Assembly (NCBI RefSeq): GCF_037081715.1
Contig: NZ_JAZDDH010000002.1
Location: 558,001 to 622,000, forward strand
Source: Halalkalicoccus sp. CG83
GTDB taxonomy: Archaea; Halobacteriota; Halobacteria; Halobacteriales; Halalkalicoccaceae
Length of the DNA: 64,000 nucleotides
Direction of reading: 5' to 3'
In this document: in pieces, positions 1 to 9,569 of the stretch
How the letters are laid out: every line of letters begins with the position of its first letter
Position numbering within the stretch: the stretch's first letter is position 1
Position numbers and translations under genes: made by a program
The notes under the pieces: generated by a model
What the model saw: only the letters and a program-made list of their open reading frames with translations
The model's database searches: none
What the model was told of the DNA's origin: nothing

Positions 1-645
1 GACGGGCTCGCGATCGACGAGCCACTGGATGAACCAGCCCGGTTCGTCCGGGTTGTTCTCGCCCGCGAGATACTCCGAGAGCCGGTCGAGTGAATCGGCG
101 GTGAAGCCGTAGCAGGCGATCGAGACGAGCGTGCTCTTCGGGTCGTCGGGCTTCTCCTCGAAGTCAACGACACGCTCGCCCTCGAGCTCGACCAGGCCGT
201 AGGAGCTCGCTCGTTCGAGCGAGCCGACGTCGTAGGCCGCCAGCACCGGCGTCTCTTTCTGCTCGAAGAAGTCGATGTACTCGCTGATGTCGAAACTGAT
301 CAGGTTGTCGCCAGCGATGACGATCGTGTCCTGGGTGACGTCCTCCCGGTCGACGAGCTGGGCGAGCGCGCCGACGACGCCGAACTTCTCGTCCTCCTCG
401 CTGGTGTCCTCGACGCTGACCTGTGGCTTCTCGAACCGGCTCTCCTCGATGTGGTCGTCGAAGGCATCGGCGAACCGTTCGTTGGTGCTGACGTACACCG
501 TCTCGATTCGGTCGTCGGCCTCGAGCTCCTCGAAGATGTGGTCGATCACCGTGCTCTCCCCGATGGGAAGGAACATCTTCGGACGGTGCTTCGTGATCGG
601 CCACAACCGGGTCGCATACCCCCCTGCCAACACCACGGCGTTCAT
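1..645 (-). CDS. Sugar-phosphate nucleotidyltransferase, C-terminus beyond window edge
   Basis: Belongs to the NTP-transferase (RmlA/GlmU-type) fold, which joins a sugar-1-phosphate to a nucleotide to give an NDP-sugar for polysaccharide or protein glycosylation in the cytoplasm. The product opens MNAVVLAGGYATRL, the nucleotide-binding loop, followed by RPKMFLPIG, the substrate/metal motif of the family. About 215 residues are visible and the reading frame is open to base 1, so the 3' end is missing. The start at 645 is supported by a TATA-like box 25 bases upstream. The exact sugar and nucleotide cannot be told from the sequence. Confidence 0.88.
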   Translation of the reverse strand, partial: MNAVVLAGGYATRLWPITKHRPKMFLPIGESTVIDHIFEELEADDRIETVYVSTNERFADAFDDHIEESRFEKPQVSVEDTSEEDEKFGVVGALAQLVDREDVTQDTIVIAGDNLISFDISEYIDFFEQKETPVLAAYDVGSLERASSYGLVELEGERVVDFEEKPDDPKSTLVSIACYGFTADSLDRLSEYLAGENNPDEPGWFIQWLVDREPV

Positions 646-666
646 GTGCCGTCATTCACCTCCCTC

Positions 667-674
667 GGATAAGC
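667..674 (-). promoter_or_regulatory. TATA-like box of the nucleotidyltransferase gene
   Basis: On the minus strand the sequence reads GCTTATCC, centred about 25 bases before the ATG at 645. That is the spacing expected when an archaeal transcript starts at or next to the start codon (leaderless). Confidence 0.5.
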
Positions 675-723
675 CCCTTTTCATTGACATAGAAAGACCG
701 ACACGACTGCGACGGAGGTTTCC

Positions 724-1038
724 GTGATCGGCGCGTCGTCCCGATCGATGCGCGAGGACGACGGGACCACCCGCGAACGCATCGCGGACCGACTCCGGGA
801 CGAACCTGCGACGCCGAGCGCGATCGCGAGCGAGTTCGCGATCACCGCCGGAAGCGCGATCTCGCACGTCGAGCACGTCTCCCGGTCGATCGACGGCACC
901 GACGAAACGCTCCTGGTCGCCCCGCCCGAGTGTCACGACTGCGGGTTCAGCGACTTCGACGATCCGCTCAACCTGCCCTCGCGGTGTCCCTCGTGTAAGA
1001 GCGAGTCGATCTCCGAACCCGCCTTTACGATCGAGTGA
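724..1038 (+). CDS. Small HTH / zinc-ribbon transcriptional regulator
   Basis: About 100 residues. The first 60 form a helix-turn-helix-like segment (RERIADRLRDEPATPSAIA). The C-terminal part is a zinc ribbon with two CxxC knuckles, CHDC and CPSC. This matches the archaeal family of predicted regulators with an HTH joined to a Zn-ribbon (COG3357 type). A GTG start at 724 gives 104 aa; the ATG at 748 would give 96 aa and removes a non-conserved-looking leader, so the start is uncertain. It is transcribed away from the nucleotidyltransferase gene. The target is unknown. Confidence 0.75.
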   Translation: MIGASSRSMREDDGTTRERIADRLRDEPATPSAIASEFAITAGSAISHVEHVSRSIDGTDETLLVAPPECHDCGFSDFDDPLNLPSRCPSCKSESISEPAFTIE

Positions 1039-1104
1039 TTCCGCCTTCCCGGCGCCGGCACACGTCCGGAGAAGGCTGATGGTCACGAGAGGTCTCCAAC
1101 GTGT

Positions 1105-2565
1105 ATGGACGAGTTCGACTTCCTAGTGATCGGTTCGGGATCCGGACTGGACGTGGCGAACGTGGCCGCGAACCAGGGGCAGTCGGTCGCCGTCGTAGAG
1201 AAAGGGGCGCTCGGCGGGACCTGCCTCAATCGCGGCTGCATCCCCTCGAAGATGCTGCTCTACCACGCGGAGGTACTCGAGACGATCGAGCGTGCCGAGG
1301 AGTTCGGCATCGACGCGTCGGTCTCGAACGTCGAGTTCGGCGACATCGTTCGCGGGGTCAACGAGGACGTCTCGGGCAACTCCGAGTCGATCCGTAGCGG
1401 GCTGCGTTCCTCCTCGAGCCACGAGCTCTTCGAGGGCGAGGCTCGCTTCATCGACGAACGAACCGTCGAGATCTCGGGCGGCGAGGACGACGGCAGCCGG
1501 CTCCGGGCGGAGACGGTACTCGTCGCGTCGGGCACCCGCCCGGCGATCCCGCCCATCGACGGCATCGAGGAGATCGACTACCTGACCAGCACCGAGGCAC
1601 TCCAGCTCGAGGAGCCGCCCGACCACCTCGTCATCGTGGGTGGGGGGTACATCGCCGCCGAGATCGGACAGTTCTTCGGCACGTTCGGGAGCGACGTGAC
1701 GATCGTCGGCCGACGTTCGAACCTGCTCCCGGACGCGGACGAGGAGGTCGCTGCGGCGTTCACCGAGCGGTACGCCGATCGGTTCGACGTCTATACCGGT
1801 TACGAGGCCATCGCGGCCTCGTCGTCCGACGGAGAGGTGACCGTGGAGGCCCGGCCGTATTCCGAAGCCCCGGCGGTCAGGAACGGTGGGACCGCGGAGT
1901 CGGAGCCCGAGGATGCCAACCCGATCAGCGTCACCGGCGACGCGCTGCTGGTCGCGGCGGGACGCGTCCCCAACACCGACACGCTGAACGTCGAGGCCGC
2001 CGGAATCGAGACCGACGAACGGGGGTTCGTCGAGACCGACGAGTACCTACGAACGACGGCCGACGGTGTCTGGGCGCTCGGCGACGTCGTCGGCGAGTAC
2101 CTCCTGAAACACAGCGCCAACCACGAGGCCCGTGCGGTCGCGGGGAACATCTACGGCGACGATCTCCAGCCCGTCGACTACACCGCGATGCCGTTCGCCG
2201 TCTTCGCCTCCCCGGAGGTCGCCGGAGTCGGCGCCCGCGAACAGGAGCTCCGCGCAGCCGACGACGAGTACGCGACCCGGATCTATCGGTACGAGGATAC
2301 CGCCCGGGGGGATGCAATGAAGGTAGAGGGGTTCGTGAAGGTCCTGATCGACCTCGACGGGGAGATCCTCGGCTGTCACATCATCGGACCCGAGGCCTCG
2401 AACCTCATTCAGGAGGTCGTCGTCGCGATGAAGTCGGGTTCCGGGTCCGTTCGGGACATCCGTGACGCCGTCCACATCCACCCGGCGCTGTCGGAGGTCG
2501 TCCAACGTGCGTTCTCCGGACAGTTCTCCCGCGGCGGCGACCACGACCACCACCATCACGGCTGA
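1105..2565 (+). CDS. FAD-dependent pyridine nucleotide-disulfide oxidoreductase
   Basis: A 486-aa class I flavoprotein disulfide reductase, the family of dihydrolipoyl dehydrogenase, mercuric reductase, mycothione reductase and the haloarchaeal bis-gamma-glutamylcystine reductase. Seen directly: an N-terminal FAD-binding loop (GSGSG), the redox-active disulfide in GGTCLNRGCIPSK near residue 40, a second Rossmann loop (VGGGYIAAE) near residue 175 for NAD(P)H, the FAD motif with ALGDV near residue 325, and the C-terminal catalytic HPALSE motif. The last residues are histidine-rich (DHDHHHHG), which could bind metal. The substrate (lipoyl, low-molecular-weight thiol disulfide or other) is not decidable from sequence; no 2-oxoacid dehydrogenase genes lie nearby. 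Confidence 0.88.
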   Translation: MDEFDFLVIGSGSGLDVANVAANQGQSVAVVEKGALGGTCLNRGCIPSKMLLYHAEVLETIERAEEFGIDASVSNVEFGDIVRGVNEDVSGNSESIRSGLRSSSSHELFEGEARFIDERTVEISGGEDDGSRLRAETVLVASGTRPAIPPIDGIEEIDYLTSTEALQLEEPPDHLVIVGGGYIAAEIGQFFGTFGSDVTIVGRRSNLLPDADEEVAAAFTERYADRFDVYTGYEAIAASSSDGEVTVEARPYSEAPAVRNGGTAESEPEDANPISVTGDALLVAAGRVPNTDTLNVEAAGIETDERGFVETDEYLRTTADGVWALGDVVGEYLLKHSANHEARAVAGNIYGDDLQPVDYTAMPFAVFASPEVAGVGAREQELRAADDEYATRIYRYEDTARGDAMKVEGFVKVLIDLDGEILGCHIIGPEASNLIQEVVVAMKSGSGSVRDIRDAVHIHPALSEVVQRAFSGQFSRGGDHDHHHHG

Positions 2566-2653
2566 CTCGTCGTCATAAAGCGGGGGCGACGTTGCGATAC
2601 CGGCGCACATCCGCCTCCGACGTTTACGTCCGAGGGCACTACGGGGAAACGCA

Positions 2654-3010
2654 ATGGTAAACGCAGCCATCGTCATTCTGGCAGGTACCGAATCGCACAG
2701 CGACGTCGGACGCCTCGCGAACGGTCTCGAGGCCGCAAAGGAGTTCGCCGAGACGGAGGGTGACGAGGTCGAACTCATCTTCGACGGCGCCGGGACCCAG
2801 TGGGTCCCCGAGCTCGAGGACGAGGACCACGACTACCACGACCTCTATCAGGCCGTCAGTGACGACGCGGCCGCCTGTGACTACTGCGCCGGCGCCTTCG
2901 GCGTCGGCGACGCGATCGAGGACGCGGGCGTAGCCCGCATCGACGAGCACGACGGCCACCCCAGCATCCGATCGCTCGTCGACGACGACCACGAGATCAT
3001 CACGTTCTAA
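2654..3010 (+). CDS. DsrE-family sulfurtransferase-like protein
   Basis: A 118-aa protein with the DsrE/DsrF-like alpha/beta fold: a hydrophobic first strand (AAIVILAG), an alpha helix spanning GRLANGLEAAKEF, then a second strand (VELIFDGAGTQW). A CDYC pair lies near residue 78, in the region where DsrE-like proteins carry reactive cysteines. Proteins of this family take part in sulfur relay or persulfide handling; the role here is inferred only from the fold. A TATA-like GTTTACG at 2622-2628 precedes the ATG by about 28 bases, supporting this start. It follows the disulfide oxidoreductase on the same strand but with its own promoter. Confidence 0.8.
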   Translation: MVNAAIVILAGTESHSDVGRLANGLEAAKEFAETEGDEVELIFDGAGTQWVPELEDEDHDYHDLYQAVSDDAAACDYCAGAFGVGDAIEDAGVARIDEHDGHPSIRSLVDDDHEIITF

Positions 3011-3450
3011 GCCGCCGTTTCGAGGACTCCCGCGTCCGAACACGGTTCGGCCCTCCCTCCTCGATCGCCGTTTCTTGCTCGATTCGCTGGCACGAGGAGC
3101 GCTCGTCGACGGCGGGCTCGGTTTCTCTCGTCGGACGAGCGTCTCGTTAGCTCGGTCGAGTAGGCGCCGCCGTCCTCGACGGTGATCTCGACGGCTTTCA
3201 GCGACGCCCCCGTACGGGAGTCGTCGCAGTGCTTCTCGAACGCCGCCCCGTGTTCTCGATCGATGATCCGGTCGTCACGGGTCGTCGCCTCGACCCGCCA
3301 TCGAGACTGACGTCCGTCCTGAGGGCAGGAGTTCTGCCGGTCGTGGATCGTTCGTCGATCCGGGCGGAGGCGGCCTCGCGCCCCTCGGCGTGCCCGTCGA
3401 CACGGTCGTTGCGGACCGCGAACGACGACGCGACCCTCCGCGGCAGCTCC
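3011..3450. other. Intergenic stretch with a protein-like gene remnant
   Basis: No intact gene is convincing here. On the minus strand, about 3130-3300 reads as a protein-like segment (for example DDSRTGASLKAVEITVEDGG) that has no start codon and loses its frame where a TAA appears one base out of register near 3150. It looks like the 3' part of a decayed gene. I do not recognise the family. Confidence 0.35.
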
Positions 3451-4356
3451 TCACTCCACCGGTTCGTAGTGGGCGGCCACCCGTTCGTCGAACGCCCGTC
3501 GGAGCCGGTCGGTCACCGGACCGCAGCCGATCACCGTCCCGTCGACGCTCGCGATCGGCCGTAGCTCCCAGGTCGTGTTCGTGAGGAACCCTTCGTCGGC
3601 GTCGAGCAGCTCCTCGACCGCGTACGTCCCCTCCTCGATCGCGATCCCAGCCGATTCAGCCAGTTCCAGCACGATCGCTCGCGTCACGCCCGGCAGCACC
3701 GGCCCCTCCAGCGACGGCGTCCGCAGCACGCCGTCCCCGACGAAGAAGATGTTGCTCGTCGCCCCCTCGGTGAGGGCGTCGGCGCCGTCGAGCATGATCG
3801 CCTCGTCGGCGTCCGTCTCGCGACACTCGAGACGCGCGAGGATCCCATTGAGGTAGTTGTGGGTCTTCGTCCGGGCGGGGAGCGCGGTCGTGGGGATCCG
3901 CCGCGTCTCGGCGATCGTCGCTCGTGCGGGGCCGTCCCACACCGATTCGCCGCCCGGCCCGCCGCGGGGAAGAGGTGCGACGATCACGACGACGGTCGGC
4001 TCCACCGCGGATCGGGGCGTCAGTTTCCCAGGCTGGACGCCACGGGTAATCGACAGTCGGACGTAGGCGTCCGCGAGGTCGTTCGCCACGAGCGTCGCGT
4101 CGATCCGATCGCGCAGGTCGTCGTCCGCGATCCCGTGATCGAGCCCGATCGCCTCACAGGTGCCCGCCAGCCGGTCGGCGTGGGCCTCCCACTCGAAGGG
4201 CTCGCCGCCGTACACTCGAAGGGTCTCGAAGGCGGCGTCGCCGTACGTGAACCCTCGATCGCGGACGTTCACGGTCGCCTCGGAGGCGGCGACGAGTTCG
4301 CCGTCGACGTGGTAGACGAGTTCGTCCTCGCCCGTTCCGCTCGCGCCCTCAACCAT
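3451..4356 (-). CDS. pabC: Class IV aminotransferase-fold enzyme, probable aminodeoxychorismate lyase (PabC)
   Basis: A 301-aa PLP enzyme of fold type IV, the family of branched-chain aminotransferase and 4-amino-4-deoxychorismate lyase. Seen: RGFTYGDAAFETLRVYGG near the N-terminus, the PLP-lysine motif TKTHNYLN mid-protein, and the phosphate-binding EGATSNIFF. It is the last gene of the pabB-pabA-pabC series. With those partners the expected reaction is release of pyruvate from aminodeoxychorismate to give p-aminobenzoate for pterin/folate-type cofactors. The start at 4356 overlaps the end of pabA by 8 bases; an alternative ATG at 4368 also exists. A branched-chain or D-amino-acid aminotransferase is the alternative reading, which the context disfavours. 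Confidence 0.82.
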   Translation of the reverse strand: MVEGASGTGEDELVYHVDGELVAASEATVNVRDRGFTYGDAAFETLRVYGGEPFEWEAHADRLAGTCEAIGLDHGIADDDLRDRIDATLVANDLADAYVRLSITRGVQPGKLTPRSAVEPTVVVIVAPLPRGGPGGESVWDGPARATIAETRRIPTTALPARTKTHNYLNGILARLECRETDADEAIMLDGADALTEGATSNIFFVGDGVLRTPSLEGPVLPGVTRAIVLELAESAGIAIEEGTYAVEELLDADEGFLTNTTWELRPIASVDGTVIGCGPVTDRLRRAFDERVAAHYEPVE

Positions 4357-4987
4357 CGCCCTCCTCACAGATCCCGACGAAGTTCTCGATCATTCGCTTG
4401 CCGTCGGCGGTCAGGACGCTCTCCGGGTGGAACTGGACGCCGACGTGGGGCCGATCGCGACGTCTGACGCCCATCACCACCTCCCGGTCGTCCGCCGTGC
4501 GCGCGGTCTCGATCAGCCCATCGGGCAGGTCCTCGCGTTCGACGCCCAGCGAGTGATACCGCCCGACCTCGAGGTGCGCGGGCAGCCCCTCGAAGATCCC
4601 TCGCCCGTCGTGGCTCACGATCGAGGGCTTCCCGTGGACGACGTCGGGCGCGTGCCCCACCCGCGTCCCGAGCGCCGCACACAGCGCCTGGTGGCCGAGA
4701 CAGACGCCGAGGATCGGCCGTTCCAGTTCGAACGTCTCGATCGAGATTCCCGCCTCGGCCGGCGTTCCGGGACCGGGTGAGATCACCAGTCCGTCCGGGT
4801 CGAGGTCATGGACCTCCTCCAGCCCGATCGCGTCGTTGCGCCGGACGACCACCTCGCCGGCGAACTCGCCGACGTACTGGACGAGGTTGTAGACGAACGA
4901 GTCGTAGTTGTCGATCACGAGGATCCGCGCCCCGCCGGGGACGTTCCCCGCTACCCCCGATCGAACCGACTCGAAGGTCCGGCTCAT
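4349..4987 (-). CDS. pabA: Glutamine amidotransferase subunit, aminodeoxychorismate/anthranilate synthase component II
   Basis: A 212-aa class I glutamine amidotransferase. The catalytic triad is visible: nucleophile Cys in GVCLGHQAL, and His and Glu in VQFHPES. The N-terminal strand ILVIDNYDSFVYNL is typical of TrpG/PabA. It supplies ammonia to the chorismate-binding subunit encoded just upstream; its start overlaps the pabB stop by 4 bases (ATGA), so the two are translationally coupled. PabA and TrpG cannot be separated by sequence alone; the adjacent fold-IV PLP enzyme argues for p-aminobenzoate synthesis. Confidence 0.88.
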   Translation of the reverse strand: MSRTFESVRSGVAGNVPGGARILVIDNYDSFVYNLVQYVGEFAGEVVVRRNDAIGLEEVHDLDPDGLVISPGPGTPAEAGISIETFELERPILGVCLGHQALCAALGTRVGHAPDVVHGKPSIVSHDGRGIFEGLPAHLEVGRYHSLGVEREDLPDGLIETARTADDREVVMGVRRRDRPHVGVQFHPESVLTADGKRMIENFVGICEEGDG

Positions 4988-6531
4988 TCGCCCGCCTCCA
5001 CGGTGACGGTCATCCGTTTCGACTCGAGCGCCTCGTCGATCGCGGTGATCAGCGCCCGTCCCTTCGCGAGCGTCTCCTCGTACTCGTGCTCGGGCACCGA
5101 GTCGTGGACGATCCCCGCACCGACCCGGAGGTCGTACTCCCCGGCGTGGCGTACGAGCGTCCGGATGACGATGTTACACGTCGCCCGGTCGTCGAACCCG
5201 AAGATCCCGATACTGCCGGTGTAGGGCCCTCGTCGGGTGGTCTCGACCTCGTCGATGATCGCCATCGTCCGCGGCTTGGGCGCGCCCGTGATCGTCCCCC
5301 CGGGGAAGACGGCCCCGAGCGCGTCGGCGATCGAGACCCCCTCGCGGCGCCGCCCCTCGACCAGCGAGACCAGGTGCATCACCTCGGAGTAGCGGTCCAC
5401 GCGGCGGTACTCGCTCACCTCGACGGTGCCGAACGCACAGACCTTCCCGAGGTCGTTTCGCTCGAGATCGACGAGCATCGCGTGCTCGGCTCGTTCCTTC
5501 TCGTCACCCAGGAGTTCGGCCTCGTATCGCTCGTCGGCCTCGGGCGTCCCGCCGCGTGGTCGGGTTCCCGCGATCGGCTCCGTGACGAGCCGGTCGCCGT
5601 CGACCTCGATCAGCAGTTCGGGGCTCGCGCTCACCAGGTCGTGGTCCCGGCGCTCGAGCAGCGCGGAGTAGGGCGCGGGGTTGACCGCCCGGAGCGCGGA
5701 GAACGCCGTGACGGGGTGGACCGCCGCCGGCGCGGAGAGCCGCTGTGAGACGTTGGCCTGGAACGTCTCGCCGTCGCGGATCCGCCGTTTCACGCGATCG
5801 ACGCGCCGGGAGAACGCCTCGCGTCCGCAGTCGCTCTCGAAGCGTGCGGTGGGTGGCGTCGATCTCCCGACGCCGGAGGACACGCCGTCCTCCGAGCCTC
5901 CGGTCGCCCCGTCCTCGGAGACGTCCGGTTCGCCCTCGCGGATCCGCTCCGCGAGCGCGAGCGCCCGCCGTCGGCCCCGGTCGTAGGCCGCCACGGGGTC
6001 CCCGTCGATCCGTGGACAGGCGGTGATCCGGAGCGTCGTCTCGCCCTCCCAGGGCTCCTCCCACGCGGCCAGCCGGTCGTAGACCGCGAGGTCGAGCCTG
6101 GGGAGGCCGCGGTCGTCCGTCGTGGCGTCGGGGAGCGACTCGAGTTCGCGTGCGACGTCGTAGGAGAGCCAGCCGATCGCTCCGCAGGGGTACGGGACCG
6201 TACAGGCACCCCGGACCAGCGACTCGCCGTCTAGCAGCCCCTGAAGGGCCGAAAGCGACGCCGAACCCCCGCCGATCGCGACGGCCTCGGCACCGACCCG
6301 GAGCCGTTCGACGGGATCGACGCCGAAGTAGCCCCAGCCCGGCTGGCCGCCGGTCGTCTCGAGGTAGCTGCCGCCTTCGGCGTCGCGCGCACGCCGGTAC
6401 GCCTCGAAGGGGTCGTCCACGCGCAGGCGGTACTCGATCGGGATCCGAACGTCGGTGTCGCTCCCCGCGGCGAGCGTGAGAAATCGGTCGCGGCTCGTGT
6501 GGAGGACTGCCCCCGTCTCCCCCTCGTCCAT
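4984..6531 (-). CDS. pabB: Aminodeoxychorismate synthase component I (anthranilate synthase I family)
   Basis: A 515-aa chorismate-utilising enzyme. The C-terminal chorismate-binding domain shows PIAGTRPRG, ERAEHAMLVDLERNDLGKV and the PGGTITGAPKPRTM signature. The residue following PI is Ala rather than the Lys of E. coli PabB (PIKGT), so it is the TrpE-like variant in that loop and function rests on context. It probably aminates chorismate together with the downstream amidotransferase. The ATG at 6531 is chosen: an upstream in-frame extension to 6714 runs through the preceding helix-hairpin-helix gene and is low-complexity. Confidence 0.85.
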   Translation of the reverse strand: MDEGETGAVLHTSRDRFLTLAAGSDTDVRIPIEYRLRVDDPFEAYRRARDAEGGSYLETTGGQPGWGYFGVDPVERLRVGAEAVAIGGGSASLSALQGLLDGESLVRGACTVPYPCGAIGWLSYDVARELESLPDATTDDRGLPRLDLAVYDRLAAWEEPWEGETTLRITACPRIDGDPVAAYDRGRRRALALAERIREGEPDVSEDGATGGSEDGVSSGVGRSTPPTARFESDCGREAFSRRVDRVKRRIRDGETFQANVSQRLSAPAAVHPVTAFSALRAVNPAPYSALLERRDHDLVSASPELLIEVDGDRLVTEPIAGTRPRGGTPEADERYEAELLGDEKERAEHAMLVDLERNDLGKVCAFGTVEVSEYRRVDRYSEVMHLVSLVEGRRREGVSIADALGAVFPGGTITGAPKPRTMAIIDEVETTRRGPYTGSIGIFGFDDRATCNIVIRTLVRHAGEYDLRVGAGIVHDSVPEHEYEETLAKGRALITAIDEALESKRMTVTVEAGE

Positions 6532-6535
6532 GCGA

Positions 6536-7204
6536 CTACCTAGAGCGGGCGCGCTCGATCCATCCCCGGATGCGCTTCGTCGAGAGGCCGGTGTCGTCGG
6601 CGAGCGCGTCGGCGTCGGCGTCGGCGAGCTCGTCGACCGTCTCGACGCCGGCCTCTGAGAGCGTGGTTTCATAGGAGGGTCCGATTCCCTTGATGTCCTG
6701 AAGCGCCTCGTCACTCGATCCGCTGCCGTCGCCGGTCGAACCCTCGTCCTCCGTCTCGGACTCGACCTCCGGTGCCGGCCCGCTTCCCGTCTCTCCCTCG
6801 GGTTCGGGTGTATCGACGTCGGGCTCGACGTCGACCGTCCCGTCGACTACGGCGCCGTCCTCGGAGGACTCGCCCGTCTCGGCGGGCGCCGGCTCGGCCG
6901 TCTCGGTTCCGGGGGCGTCCGTCCCCGGCGGGGCCTCCTCGGGGTTCGTCGCCGCCGCCTCGTCGATCGACTCCTCGGCCTCGGTCTCGGCCGGTTCCTG
7001 CTCGATCGATCCGGACTCGGCGCCGGAGTCGATCGGCGGGCCCTCGGACTCCGATCCCGCCGCTGATGCGGATTCGGACGCCGTCCGGTCGTCGCTATGG
7101 TCGTGTTCGACGGTGACGCCGACGGCGTCGTCGTCGGATCGATCGCTGCTCGACCGCCCATCGTCGAGTCCGAGCAACGATTTCAGCTTCGTGAGCAGTG
7201 GCAT
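6536..7204 (-). CDS. Acidic protein with C-terminal helix-hairpin-helix domain
   Basis: A 222-aa protein in three parts: a short basic/hydrophobic start (MPLLTKLKSLLGLDD), a long low-complexity linker of Glu, Asp, Ser, Pro and Thr from about residue 15 to 150, and a C-terminal helix-hairpin-helix domain of about 55 residues (DIKGIGPSYETTLSEAGV) that normally binds DNA non-specifically. It sits between aroE and pabB, 4 bases before pabB, suggesting cotranscription, but a link to chorismate metabolism is not evident. An ATG at 7213 is possible; the TATA-like box at 7230-7237 fits either start. The function is unknown. Confidence 0.75.
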   Translation of the reverse strand: MPLLTKLKSLLGLDDGRSSSDRSDDDAVGVTVEHDHSDDRTASESASAAGSESEGPPIDSGAESGSIEQEPAETEAEESIDEAAATNPEEAPPGTDAPGTETAEPAPAETGESSEDGAVVDGTVDVEPDVDTPEPEGETGSGPAPEVESETEDEGSTGDGSGSSDEALQDIKGIGPSYETTLSEAGVETVDELADADADALADDTGLSTKRIRGWIERARSR

Positions 7205-7229
7205 TGAGAGCAACTAACGTGCCGACATG

Positions 7230-7237
7230 CTTAAAAG
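7230..7237 (-). promoter_or_regulatory. TATA-like box upstream of the HhH-pab operon
   Basis: Minus strand reads CTTTTAAG, 25-30 bases before the start codon of the helix-hairpin-helix gene. It lies in the 37-46 bp gap after aroE, so the HhH-pab genes can be transcribed independently of aroE. Confidence 0.5.
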
Positions 7238-7250
7238 CGTTCGGACTGTC

Positions 7251-8054
7251 CTACGTGAGTTCGCTCCGCAGGACGTCGTTCATCACCTCGACGGGCGCCT
7301 CCTGGCCGGTCCAGCGCTCGAACGCCGCGACCGCCTGGTAGAGCAGCATCCACGCCCCGTCGATCGTCGTCGCGTCGGCGGCAGCGGCGTCCCGTAACAG
7401 TCGCGTCTCGAGGGGCTGATAGACGATGTCCATGACCGTCAGACCCCGGTGTAGCGCGTCGGCGGGCACCGGCGACTCGTCGCCTTCCATCCCGACGCTG
7501 GTGGCGTTCACCAGCACGTTGGCGTTCGCGAGCAGGTCGTTGAGGGCGCTGAGACCGTGGCCGGTCGCGTTCGGGACCGCCGTCGCGAGTTCCTCGGCGC
7601 GCTCCTCGGTCCGGTTGGCGATCGACACCGTCGCGCCCGCATCCGAGAGCGCGAAGGCGACGGCGCGCCCCGCCCCGCCCGCGCCGACCAGCACCGCCCG
7701 CGCGCCGTCGAGCGCGACGTCGTGGCGCTCGAGCGCGCGTCGCGCCCCGACTGCGTCGGTGTTGTGCCCCGTGGGTCGGTCCCCGCCGAAGTCGATCGTG
7801 TTGACGGCCCCGATCCGGTCGGCGAGTTCGTCGAGTTCGACGAACGAGATGGCGTCCTGCTTGAACGGAATCGTGACGTTCAGCCCGCGGACGCCGAGCG
7901 CCCGTGCGCCCTCGATCGCCGTCCCGAGCTCCGACGGCTCCGGCTCGAACGTCGCGTAGCAGGCGTCCATCCCGAACTCCCGGTAGGCGGCGTGGTGGAT
8001 GCGCGGCGACAACGAGTGACCGACGGGATTGCCGAGTAGGCCGTACACCTGCAT
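7251..8054 (-). CDS. aroE: Shikimate dehydrogenase
   Basis: A 267-aa enzyme that reduces 3-dehydroshikimate to shikimate with NADPH in aromatic biosynthesis. Seen: the substrate-binding start [18 protein letters not shown], the catalytic-Lys region [15 protein letters not shown], the NADP loop [14 protein letters not shown], and [11 protein letters not shown] near the C-terminus (the usual YxPxxTxLL motif). The ATG at 8054 puts these motifs in register with the family; a longer reading to 8153 adds an unrelated leader. Being next to pabABC it forms a chorismate-supply and chorismate-use neighbourhood. Confidence 0.93.
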   Translation of the reverse strand: MQVYGLLGNPVGHSLSPRIHHAAYREFGMDACYATFEPEPSELGTAIEGARALGVRGLNVTIPFKQDAISFVELDELADRIGAVNTIDFGGDRPTGHNTDAVGARRALERHDVALDGARAVLVGAGGAGRAVAFALSDAGATVSIANRTEERAEELATAVPNATGHGLSALNDLLANANVLVNATSVGMEGDESPVPADALHRGLTVMDIVYQPLETRLLRDAAAADATTIDGAWMLLYQAVAAFERWTGQEAPVEVMNDVLRSELT

Positions 8055-8132
8055 GAGCAGGTCGTCGTGATCCTCGCCGATAAACGGACCGGAACACAAG
8101 AGATAGGTACGTGCCTCCCGCCCTTTCGGACG

Positions 8133-9521
8133 ATGCTGCAGCGCCTCCGCCATCCGCTCAACGCAGTCGCTCTGACCGTTCTCCTTACCCTTCCGTGGGT
8201 CTACACGGCGCTCTCACACGGCGGTCACGTCGAGCCGGGCGAACCGTACTCCGCGGCCCTCACCGTCGCCGTATCCGGCATCGCGGTGCTCGGATCGGCG
8301 TTCCTGCTGGCGTGGGGTGCCGAAACCGCCGAGAAGGACGTCCCCCGGGCGTTCGCCATCGCCGTCCTCGCGGTGCTCGCGGTCGCTCCCGAGTACGCCG
8401 TCGACGCGCTCTACGCCTGGCAGGCCGGCGCGCTGGAGGGGACCCAGCGGGGCGCCGACGCCGCCAACCTCGCCGTCGCGAACATGACCGGCGCGAACCG
8501 GATCCTCATCGGCATCGGGTGGTCGGCCATCGCGCTCTTTACCGTCTACCGGTCGGGTGCGTCCGAGGATCCCGCGGTCCGCCATCGCGAGGGGTTCCTC
8601 CGTAACGCGGTCTCGCTGGATCGCGACATCGGCGTCGAGATCACGTTCCTGTTCGCGGCCACGCTGTTCGCGTTCGTCGTTCCGTTCAGCATGGCGACGG
8701 TCGACGGCGGCGGCGCGGCCGGCGGGATCGGCCTCCTCGATACCTTCGTCCTCGTCGGCCTCTACGCGCTCTACATCGCCATCATCGTCCGCGGCGACGT
8801 CGAACACGGTGAGGAACACGTCGGCGTCCCCGCCTACTTACAGACGTTTCCGAAGCCCGCCCGCGTCGCCACCGTGCTCCTGCTGTTCGCCTACTCCGGC
8901 ACGATGATCTACACCGCCGTCCACCCGTTCGCGTCGGGCCTCGAGACCATCGGCCTGCAGAACGGCATTCCCGAGTTCTTCATGATCCAGTGGGTCGCGC
9001 CGCTCGCGAGCGAGAGCCCCGAGCTCATCGTCGTCGCCTACCTCGTCAACAAGGCGCGCTCGACCGCCGGGTTCAACGCGCTCATCTCCTCGAAGCTCAA
9101 CCAGTGGACCCTGTTGATCGGGACGCTCGCGGTGGTCTACTCCATCGCCGCAGGCCATCTCGGTGCACTCCCGTTCGACGAGAAGCAGGTCGCGGAGATC
9201 TGGATCACCGCCGCCCAGAGCCTCTTCGCCATCGCGATCCTCATCAACTTCGAGATCACCATGCGCGAGGCAGTCTCACTGCTCGTGCTGTTCCTCTCGC
9301 AGGTCATCATCGAGTTCGCCATCATCCGCACCTATCCGGAGGCGGTCGCCGAAGCGATCAGCATCGACGTCCTCTACGCGTACACCGCAGTCTACCTCGT
9401 GATCGCCGGCTACCTGCTCGTGACCCGTCGTCACGAACTTCGGGCCCTGTTCGCCCAGGCGGGCACGACCGCGCGAGAGGCCTTTCGGCCCCGAAGCACG
9501 CCAACCGAAGGCGCCGACTGA
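8133..9521 (+). CDS. Sodium/calcium exchanger-family membrane protein
   Basis: A 462-aa integral membrane protein with about 11 hydrophobic segments. It carries two inverted repeats with acidic signature motifs of the cation/Ca2+ antiporter superfamily: [14 protein letters not shown] in the first half and [13 protein letters not shown] in the second, where the Glu residues bind cation. It would exchange Na+ or H+ for Ca2+ (or a similar ion) at the cell membrane. The ATG at 8133 follows a non-conserved 22-codon extension and is preferred. It is divergent from aroE. Confidence 0.85.
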   Translation: MLQRLRHPLNAVALTVLLTLPWVYTALSHGGHVEPGEPYSAALTVAVSGIAVLGSAFLLAWGAETAEKDVPRAFAIAVLAVLAVAPEYAVDALYAWQAGALEGTQRGADAANLAVANMTGANRILIGIGWSAIALFTVYRSGASEDPAVRHREGFLRNAVSLDRDIGVEITFLFAATLFAFVVPFSMATVDGGGAAGGIGLLDTFVLVGLYALYIAIIVRGDVEHGEEHVGVPAYLQTFPKPARVATVLLLFAYSGTMIYTAVHPFASGLETIGLQNGIPEFFMIQWVAPLASESPELIVVAYLVNKARSTAGFNALISSKLNQWTLLIGTLAVVYSIAAGHLGALPFDEKQVAEIWITAAQSLFAIAILINFEITMREAVSLLVLFLSQVIIEFAIIRTYPEAVAEAISIDVLYAYTAVYLVIAGYLLVTRRHELRALFAQAGTTAREAFRPRSTPTEGAD

Positions 9522-9569
9522 CCGGATCGATCCCGACCGGCTTTTGTCCTCGATCCCGTACGGACGGCC

